Assembly: GCA_000431775.1 (NCBI GenBank)
Contig: FR888219.1
Location: 1-22,582 of the forward strand
Direction of reading: 5' to 3'
From: Clostridium sp. CAG:413
GTDB taxonomy: Bacteria > Bacillota > Clostridia > Oscillospirales > Acutalibacteraceae
DNA length: 22,582 nucleotides
Position 1 is the first letter of the stretch, and each line of letters starts with the position of its first letter. Shown piece after piece: positions 17,901 through 22,582 of this stretch. The notes under the pieces are model-generated. The model was not told where the DNA came from, did no database searches, and saw only the letters and a list, made by a program, of their open reading frames with translations. Both the position numbers and the translations under genes were made by a program.

Positions 17901-18079
17901 TCACCTATGTCATCAACACAAGGGATATGAATTCCTCCGACGTGCTCTCCGACGGTCACGAGATCCGCCGCTGCGCCGTTGAGAATAATGTCACGATGTT
18001 CACCTCGCTCGACACCGTCAAGGTGCTGCTCGACGTGCTCGAGGAGACAACGCTCGGCATTTCCACCATAGACGCATGA
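14900..18079 (+). CDS. carB: Carbamoyl phosphate synthase, large subunit
   Basis: The 1059-residue subunit makes carbamoyl phosphate from bicarbonate, ammonia and two ATP. It has two homologous ATP-grasp halves, each starting with a nucleotide-binding segment ([20 protein letters not shown] near residue 10, [19 protein letters not shown] near 552) and containing EVNPR (near 299 and 836). A C-terminal allosteric MGS-like domain follows (about 930-1059), where UMP or ornithine bind in relatives. Length is normal. GGGAGG precedes the ATG. Because the operon is for pyrimidines and no arginine gene is seen, this CPSase may serve UMP synthesis chiefly; a second copy elsewhere cannot be excluded. 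Confidence 0.98.
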   Translation: MPKRTDIKKILVIGSGPIVIGQAAEFDYAGTQACLALKEEGYEVVLCNSNPATIMTDTSVADKVYMEPLNLEYLAKIIRYERPDAIVPGIGGQTGLNLAMQLEKKGVLRECGAELLGTSSRSIERAEDRELFKELCEEIGEPVLQSVIAESVEEGLKAAEDIGYPVVLRPAFTLGGTGGGFADGREECAEILRGALELSPVHQVLVEKSIKGYKEIEYEVMRDANDTAITICNMENVDPVGIHTGDSIVVCPSQTLTNKEYHMLRDSALKIIRALRIEGGCNVQFALDPLSFKYYLIEVNPRVSRSSALASKASGYPIARVSAKISVGMHLDEIMIANTPASFEPALDYVVTKMPRFPFDKFSSANNKLSTQMKATGEVMSVGRTLEESLLKAARSLEIGVNHLYMKKFDGFTEDEMLAYIKDGTDDRIYAIAELLRRGTDVGMICNATKIDMLFLEKISNIVRAEDKLKEHIGDIDTLYAAKRLGFSDEYIGRLWDMTGEEIFRIREKHNMFPVYKMIDTCASEFESYIPYFYSTYEQENESEVSDKEKIIVLGSGPIRIGQGVEFDYSTVHAVSTIKQSGYEAIIINNNPETVSTDYTCSDKLYFEPLCTEDVMNIIHLEKPIGVIASLGGQTAINLAESLRDRGVKIIGTDCDAIDRAENRDLFEKVLRELDIPQPKGRAVTKIEDGVAAAAEIGYPVLVRPSFVLGGRAMQIVADEPQLRRYLRTAVEIDEDKPVLVDKYISGKELEVDAICDGTDVFVPGIMELVERTGIHSGDSISVYPTFSISAKVKETILDYTKRLGLGIGIVGLYNIQFIVDKNENVYIIEVNPRSSRTVPFLSKATGYSLADIATRVILGKSLREQGFERIYPEEKKRWYVKAPAFSFSKLRGLDAYLSPEMKSTGEAIGYDDKLTRALYKALKASGMNVMNYGTVLATIADKDKDEALPLIRRFYNMGFNIQATEGTALFLKQNGIRTHKVGKLSDGSKEITDAIRQGYVTYVINTRDMNSSDVLSDGHEIRRCAVENNVTMFTSLDTVKVLLDVLEETTLGISTIDA

Positions 18080-18090
18080 AAGGAGTAGCT

Positions 18091-18822
18091 ATGAAACAGG
18101 ATTTTTATGAGATCGTATCGAATGAGCGGATAGCCCCGTCGGTCTACAGAATGGTGCTTTCGGGCGATACTTCGCCCATAACCGCTCCGGGGCAGTTCGT
18201 CAATATCAAGATACCCGAGCTTTATCTGCGCCGCCCCATTTCGATCTGCGATTGGGATGACAAGACCCTCACGCTCATATATAAAACCGTCGGCGAGGGC
18301 ACCGAAGCACTCAGCCGCATGAAGCCCGGCGGCAGGCTCGACCTGCTCATAGCTCTCGGCAACGGTTACGATACCGAGCCGTCGGGCGATACGCCGCTGC
18401 TCGTTGGCGGCGGCGTGGGCATACCCCCGCTTTTCGGCCTCTGCAAGGCTCTTATAGCCGAGGGCAAGACCGTCAACGTGATCCTGGGCTTCAATACGGC
18501 GGGCGAGATATTCCTTGAGAAAGAATTCAGGGCTTTGGGCGCGAATGTCGCCGTCACCACGGCGGACGGCTCATACGGGCTGAAAGGCTTCGTTGACGCG
18601 GCGATGAAATACGCCGAATACACCTATTTTTATACCTGCGGGCCAAAGCCGATGTTCAGGGCGGTCAACGCCGTCGCCAAGACGAGCGGTCAATTCAGCT
18701 TTGAGGAGCGGATGGGCTGCGGCACGGGCGCCTGCATGGGCTGCACCTGCAAGACCAAGAGCGGCCCCAAGCGTATCTGCACCGAGGGTCCCGTACTTTT
18801 AAGGGAGGAGATAGAATGGTAG
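18091..18822 (+). CDS. pyrK: Dihydroorotate dehydrogenase B, electron transfer subunit
   Basis: The 243-residue FAD and [2Fe-2S] protein passes electrons from PyrD to NAD+. The N-terminal ferredoxin-reductase-like FAD domain shows LRRPISICD. The NAD-binding domain follows with LLVGGGVGIPPLFGL. The C-terminal cluster-binding segment has Cys210, Cys215, Cys218 and Cys230 (CGTGACMGC and RIC). The ATG at 18091 was preferred over the ATG at 18076 that overlaps the carB stop, because AAAGGAG lies correctly before the second one. It overlaps pyrD by 7 bp, fitting the tight PyrDK complex. Confidence 0.95.
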   Translation: MKQDFYEIVSNERIAPSVYRMVLSGDTSPITAPGQFVNIKIPELYLRRPISICDWDDKTLTLIYKTVGEGTEALSRMKPGGRLDLLIALGNGYDTEPSGDTPLLVGGGVGIPPLFGLCKALIAEGKTVNVILGFNTAGEIFLEKEFRALGANVAVTTADGSYGLKGFVDAAMKYAEYTYFYTCGPKPMFRAVNAVAKTSGQFSFEERMGCGTGACMGCTCKTKSGPKRICTEGPVLLREEIEW

Positions 18823-19727
18823 ACACATCTGTCAGCCTTTGCGGCATAAAGCTCGATAACCCGATAATCCCCGCCAGCGGCACATTCGGCTTCGGCTATG
18901 AATTCACAAGATTTTACAATATCAATATTTTAGGCTCGATCTCGCTCAAGGGCACCACCGCCGAGCCGCGCTTCGGCAACCCCACCCCGAGGATAGCTGA
19001 GTGCCCGTCGGGGCTGCTGAATGCCGTGGGGCTTCAGAATCCGGGGGCGGAAAGCGTGCTTCACGACGAGCTGCAAACACTCAAAAGCGTTTATAAAAAG
19101 CCCGTCATGGCGAATGTGAGCGGCTTCTCCGTCGACGATTATGTGACGGCGGTTAAAATACTTGACTGCGAGAGCATGATAGGCTGGTTTGAGATAAATA
19201 TATCATGCCCCAACGTCCACGGCGGCGGACTGGCTTTCGGCACGAGCGCCGAGAATGCCGCTGCGGTCACAAAGGCGGTGAGAAAGTCGACCGATAAGCC
19301 GATAATAATAAAACTCTCGCCCAATGTGACGGATATTGCGGAGATTGCAAAGGCGTGCGAAGCGGCAGGAGCCGACGGCGTTTCGCTCATCAATACTCTG
19401 CTCGGCATGAGGATAGATCTGAGGGCTAAAAGGCCGCTGCTTGCGAATAAAACTGGCGGGCTCTCAGGCCCTGCGGTGAAGCCCGTGGCGGTCAGGATGG
19501 TGTATCAGGCCTTTGAAGCGGTCAAGATACCGATAGTCGGCATGGGCGGCATATCCTGTGCCGAGGATGTGCTCGAATTCATGCTTGCGGGTGCTGCCGC
19601 GACCGAGGTTGGCGCGGCAAACCTCATCGACCCCTACGCCTGCAAGAGGATAATAGACGACCTGCCGAGAGCCATGGAAAAATACGGCATTAAGAGCTTA
19701 AACGAAATAATAGGAGGCGCACACTGA
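18816..19727 (+). CDS. pyrD: Dihydroorotate dehydrogenase B, catalytic subunit
   Basis: The 303-residue FMN enzyme of class 1B oxidises dihydroorotate to orotate. The active-site cysteine is Cys131 in NISCPNVHGGG. FMN and substrate segments include GLQNPG, IIKLSPNVTD, INTL and VGMGGISC. Cysteine as base and the adjoining pyrK define the NAD-linked class 1B, common in Bacillota. Length is typical. GGGAGG precedes the ATG, located in the last codons of pyrK. Its stop overlaps the pyrF start (TGATG). Confidence 0.97.
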   Translation: MVDTSVSLCGIKLDNPIIPASGTFGFGYEFTRFYNINILGSISLKGTTAEPRFGNPTPRIAECPSGLLNAVGLQNPGAESVLHDELQTLKSVYKKPVMANVSGFSVDDYVTAVKILDCESMIGWFEINISCPNVHGGGLAFGTSAENAAAVTKAVRKSTDKPIIIKLSPNVTDIAEIAKACEAAGADGVSLINTLLGMRIDLRAKRPLLANKTGGLSGPAVKPVAVRMVYQAFEAVKIPIVGMGGISCAEDVLEFMLAGAAATEVGAANLIDPYACKRIIDDLPRAMEKYGIKSLNEIIGGAH

Positions 19728-20425
19728 TGGGTAAAGATGTCATAATAGCCTGCGATTTTGCAGATAAAAAGACCTGCCTTGATTTCCTCGACGGATTCAA
19801 GGGCAGGAAGCCGTTTGTCAAAATAGGAATGGAGCTTTTCTACGCCGAAGGCCCCGAGATAGTCCGAGAGATCAAAGCGAGAGGGCATAAGATATTCCTT
19901 GACCTCAAGCTGCACGATATCCCGAATACCGTCAAAAAGTCAATGGCGGTGCTCTCGCGGCTCGACGTCGATATGTGTAATCTCCATGCTGCGGGGGCGA
20001 GCGATATGATGGCTGCGGCGCTCGAGGGCCTTACAAGACCCGACGGCACACGTCCGCTGCTGATAGCCGTTACGCAGCTCACCTCCACGAGCGAGGAGAC
20101 GATGCACAGCGACCTGCTCATAAGCGGCAAAATGGAGGATGTCGTCATGCATTACGCCAGCAACGCCGCAAAGTCGGGGCTTGACGGAGTTGTCTGCTCG
20201 CCGCTTGAGGCCGCCGCGGTACATAGCGCCTGCGGCAAGAGCTTCCTGACCGTGACCCCCGGCATTCGCTTTGCCGACGGCGACAAGGGCGATCAATCCC
20301 GCGTCACGACCCCTGCAAAGGCAAAGGAGCTTGGCAGCGACTATATAGTGGTCGGCAGACCGATAACCGCCGCTGCGGACCCCGTTGAGGCATATGAACG
20401 CTGCGTCAGAGAATTTGTAGGATGA
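19727..20425 (+). CDS. pyrF: Orotidine 5'-phosphate decarboxylase
   Basis: The 232-residue group 1 enzyme converts OMP to UMP, the last step. It has IIACDFADK at the N-terminus, the catalytic DLKLHDIPNTV with Asp59, Lys61 and Asp64, NLHAAG, and the phosphate-binding TPGIR and VVGRPIT. It is a TIM-barrel homodimer in relatives. TAGGAGG sits 8 nt before the ATG. The length is right for the short E. coli/B. subtilis type rather than the longer group 2 enzyme. Confidence 0.97.
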   Translation: MGKDVIIACDFADKKTCLDFLDGFKGRKPFVKIGMELFYAEGPEIVREIKARGHKIFLDLKLHDIPNTVKKSMAVLSRLDVDMCNLHAAGASDMMAAALEGLTRPDGTRPLLIAVTQLTSTSEETMHSDLLISGKMEDVVMHYASNAAKSGLDGVVCSPLEAAAVHSACGKSFLTVTPGIRFADGDKGDQSRVTTPAKAKELGSDYIVVGRPITAAADPVEAYERCVREFVG

Positions 20426-20435
20426 GGTGATAAAA

Positions 20436-21092
20436 ATGCAGAATTACAAACATGAATTTATTGAATTCCTTGAGAGCGCGGGAGTGCTCAAATTCGGCGA
20501 CTTCACTGCCAAAAGCGGCAGGAAGATACCGTATTTCATAAATGCGGGCGAGATCAAGACGGGCGGCAGGATAAGGAAGCTCGGCGAATTCTACGCCAAG
20601 GCGTATTTTGAGAAGCTCGGTGATAAGAGAGCCGTGCTTTACGGCCCCGCTTACAAGGGCATACCCATTGCGGTCTCCGCCGCCTCGGCTCTCTCAGAGA
20701 ACGGACTCGACGTGCCGTTCCTCTTTAACCGCAAGGAGGAGAAGGATCACGGCGAGGGCGGCGTTTTCGTGGGCTATAAACCCACGGCGGGCGAGGAAAT
20801 AGTGATAGTCGAAGACGTCATAACTGCGGGCACTGCTATAAGGGAGAGCATGGCTATCCTCTCGGCGCTCGAGGGTGCAAAGGTCGCTGCGGTGTTCGTC
20901 ATGGTCGACCGCTGCGAAAAGGGCAGGGGCGAGAGATCGGCTATGGCGGAGGTCGGCGAGGAATTCGGCTTCCCCGTTTACTCCGTCGTCAATGTCTACG
21001 ATATCATCGAGTACCTTGAGGAGGATGCGAAGAACTCCGAGAATGTTGAGCGGATAAAGAATTACCTCAAAATTTACGGTGCAAAGGAATGA
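20436..21092 (+). CDS. pyrE: Orotate phosphoribosyltransferase
   Basis: The 218-residue type I phosphoribosyltransferase joins orotate and PRPP to give OMP. It shows [16 protein letters not shown], the substrate loop YGPAYKGIP, the flexible catalytic loop [10 protein letters not shown], and the PRPP motif [12 protein letters not shown]. The ATG at 20436 is preferred over the GTG at 20427, because GAGGTG lies about 6 nt before the ATG and overlaps that GTG. It begins 10 bp after pyrF. Confidence 0.96.
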   Translation: MQNYKHEFIEFLESAGVLKFGDFTAKSGRKIPYFINAGEIKTGGRIRKLGEFYAKAYFEKLGDKRAVLYGPAYKGIPIAVSAASALSENGLDVPFLFNRKEEKDHGEGGVFVGYKPTAGEEIVIVEDVITAGTAIRESMAILSALEGAKVAAVFVMVDRCEKGRGERSAMAEVGEEFGFPVYSVVNVYDIIEYLEEDAKNSENVERIKNYLKIYGAKE

Positions 21093-21096
21093 TGAA

Positions 21097-22027
21097 ATGA
21101 GAAGTCTTATTGATATTTCGGAGCTTACCCCGACTGAGATAGAGGAGCTTATCGCAACTGCCGACGATATTATAGCCGGCCCCGCAAAATACAGCGAGAA
21201 GTGCAAGGGCAAGAAGCTCGCGACCTTGTTTTTTGAGCCGTCCACAAGGACCCGTCTCAGCTTTGAGGCGGCGATGCTTGAGCTGGGCGGCAGCGTGCTC
21301 GGCTTTTCCGAGGCTCAAAGCTCCTCGGCTGCCAAAGGCGAGAGCATAGCGGATACCGCGAAGGTCATATCCTGCTACGCCGACATCATCGCCATGCGCC
21401 ACCCGAAGGAGGGGGCGCCGCTCGTGGCGGCAATGAACGCCTCGATACCCGTCATCAATGCGGGCGACGGCGGTCACAGCCACCCGACCCAGACCCTCGC
21501 CCACCCGCTCACCACACGCCGACCTGCTCACGATACACCGTGAGAAGGGCGGTTTCGATAACCTTACCGTCGGATTCTGCGGCGATCTTAAATTCGGCAG
21601 GACGGTGCATTCGCTCATCTCGGCGCTGATACGCTGCAGCGGTGTCAGGTTCGTGCTGATCTCCCCGACGGAGCTGAAATTACCCGGATATGTGAAAGAC
21701 AAGCTCGATGCGGCGGGCGTTGAATACACCGAGACCGACAGCCTCGAGGGCTCGATAGCCGACCTCGACATTCTCTATATGACCCGTGTGCAAAAGGAGC
21801 GCTTCTTCAATGAGGAGGATTACCTGCGCCTTAAAGATACTTATATCTTAACGCCCGAAAAAATGGCTCTCGCCTCTGAGAAGCTCCGCGTGCTGCATCC
21901 GCTGCCGAGGGTCAACGAGATAAGCGTCGCCGTGGATAATGACCCCCGCGCCTGCTACTTCAAACAGGTGCTCTACGGCAAATATATGCGAATGGCTCTT
22001 ATCCTGAAGCTCCTGGAGGTGAAATGA
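21097..22027 (+). pseudogene. pyrB: Aspartate carbamoyltransferase catalytic subunit, frameshifted
   Basis: The catalytic chain would join carbamoyl phosphate and aspartate. The first frame encodes the start and the carbamoyl-phosphate motif [12 protein letters not shown] through [13 protein letters not shown] (codon 135), then runs into TGA at 21541. The second frame resumes at [15 protein letters not shown], with [16 protein letters not shown] (the His-Pro-Leu-Pro segment) and a normal end at 22027. The two parts sum to about 303 residues, the usual length, once a 19-bp segment (21502-21520) is removed. The break lies at the active-site HPTQ motif. AAAGGA precedes the ATG at 21097, 4 bp after pyrE. 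It is either a real lesion, an assembly error or, less likely, a recoding site. pyrI downstream is intact. Confidence 0.85.
21481..21520 (+). repeat. Degenerate tandem near-duplication that breaks pyrB
   Basis: A 21-bp unit at 21481-21501 begins CACCCG and ends GCC. The next 19 bp, 21502-21520, also begin CACCCG and end GCC with a C/A-rich middle. Deleting the second unit restores the pyrB frame. The 2-bp length difference from the first unit is what shifts the frame. Confidence 0.6.
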
Positions 22028-22443
22028 TGAATATTGATTCGATAAAAAACGGCATAGTTATCGACCACATAACCGCTGGACGCAGCATGAAGATATACCG
22101 CCTCTTGGGGCTTGAGTCGCTCGACTGCTCGGTGGCGCTCATCAAGAATGTCACAAGCCGCAAAACGGGCAAAAAGGATATAATCAAAATCGACTCGGAT
22201 TTCGATGTGGATACTGATATCCTCGGTTATGTCGACCCTGGCGTTACCGTCAATATCATCAGGGACGGCAAGATCGCCGAGAAGAGGACTCTTGAGTTGC
22301 CGACAGAGCTGACCGACGTCCTCAAATGCAAAAATCCGCGCTGCATAACCTCCACGGAGCAGGAACTGCCGCATATATTCCGCCTCACCGACCGTGAGCA
22401 CCGCGTCTACCGCTGTATCTATTGCGAAACAAAAGGAAAATAA
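22027..22443 (+). CDS. pyrI: Aspartate carbamoyltransferase regulatory subunit
   Basis: The 138-residue regulatory chain binds nucleotide effectors (CTP, UTP, ATP) and assembles with PyrB. The N-terminal allosteric domain starts MNIDSIKNGIVIDHI and includes ITAGRSMKIYRLLG. The C-terminal zinc domain has four cysteines: CKNPRC, then RCIYC near the end. GGAGG lies 7 nt before the ATG at 22027; the ATG at 22024 that overlaps the pyrB stop is possible but too close to it. The protein looks intact, which argues that PyrB was made until recently or still is. Confidence 0.95.
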   Translation: MNIDSIKNGIVIDHITAGRSMKIYRLLGLESLDCSVALIKNVTSRKTGKKDIIKIDSDFDVDTDILGYVDPGVTVNIIRDGKIAEKRTLELPTELTDVLKCKNPRCITSTEQELPHIFRLTDREHRVYRCIYCETKGK

Positions 22444-22455
22444 GCCGCAGATAGC

Positions 22456-22493
22456 AAAGACAGGCTTTCTCAACCGAGGAAGCCTGTCTTTTA
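22456..22493 (+). terminator. Terminator of the pyr operon
   Basis: AAAGACAGGCTTTCTC (22456-22471) pairs with GAGGAAGCCTGTCTTT (22476-22491), a 16-bp stem with one G-U and an AACC loop, ending in TTT. It begins 12 bp past the pyrI stop. The arms' A and T ends could allow termination on both strands. Confidence 0.85.
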
Positions 22494-22560
22494 TGTGATT
22501 TACCCGATAAACGCTCAAGCCGTGATGAGGTGATAATGCGGCAAAGGGTCTGAGTTAATC

Positions 22561-22582
22561 GTAGGGGACGACGTCCTCGGCG
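22561..22582. repeat. Start of a possible dispersed repeat at the window edge
   Basis: The last bases, beginning GTAGGGGACGACGTCC, contain the short dyad GGACG-A-CGTCC. They resemble the GTAGGGGC-type intergenic repeats that recur in clostridial genomes. The element is cut by the window edge. From 22494 to 22560 I see no gene. Confidence 0.25.

Noticed and set aside
21481..21543. Programmed frameshift in pyrB
   Set aside because: There is no slippery heptamer or downstream stimulatory structure that I can see, and the extra 19 bp would add residues into the active site even if the frame were restored.

Overview
The window looks like a chromosomal segment of a Clostridia-class Bacillota, probably Oscillospiraceae/Ruminococcaceae. 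The basis is strong AAGGAGG-type ribosome sites, a pyrK/pyrD class 1B dihydroorotate dehydrogenase, a separate pyrI subunit, frequent ATA and AGG codons in a GC-rich host operon, and a Tn4451-like mobile element of the kind common in gut Clostridia. Base composition changes at about 11.5-11.7 kb, from an AT-richer accessory region on the left to a GC-richer host region on the right.

Left region (about 0.36-11.5 kb, all genes on the minus strand): an integrative mobilizable element. From the left it holds a large serine recombinase, a TnpW-like protein, a HUH relaxase, MobC, a probable oriT, and a non-coding stretch with a consensus promoter and a long terminator hairpin. A five-gene cargo operon follows: XRE regulator, candidate type II restriction endonuclease, beta-class DNA methyltransferase, a DUF6414-like protein and a single-ring Clp-type AAA+ ATPase. 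To its right stand a lone zinc metallopeptidase-like gene flanked by two look-alike palindromes, then DUF6809 and TnpV genes and a bidirectional terminator at the right edge. The exact ends of the element could not be fixed.

Right region (about 11.7-22.5 kb): host DNA. A small membrane-anchored protein gene (minus) diverges from a nine-gene UMP biosynthesis operon, pyrC-carA-carB-pyrK-pyrD-pyrF-pyrE-pyrB-pyrI. The operon has a clear sigma-A promoter, a leader with an intrinsic attenuator and an overlapping possible leader peptide, and a strong terminator after pyrI. CarAB makes carbamoyl phosphate, PyrBI and PyrC make dihydroorotate, PyrDK oxidises it, and PyrE and PyrF yield UMP. pyrB is frameshifted by a degenerate 19-bp near-duplication at its active-site HPTQ motif.

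The most notable observations are these. (1) A near-identical operator sits between the -35 and -10 boxes of both the cargo-operon promoter and the recombinase promoter, which suggests that the cargo XRE protein also controls element mobility. (2) A restriction-modification operon carries a translationally coupled DUF6414-like/AAA+ pair as possible extra defence machinery. (3) A pyrBI-style attenuator lies ahead of pyrC. (4) pyrB is broken.
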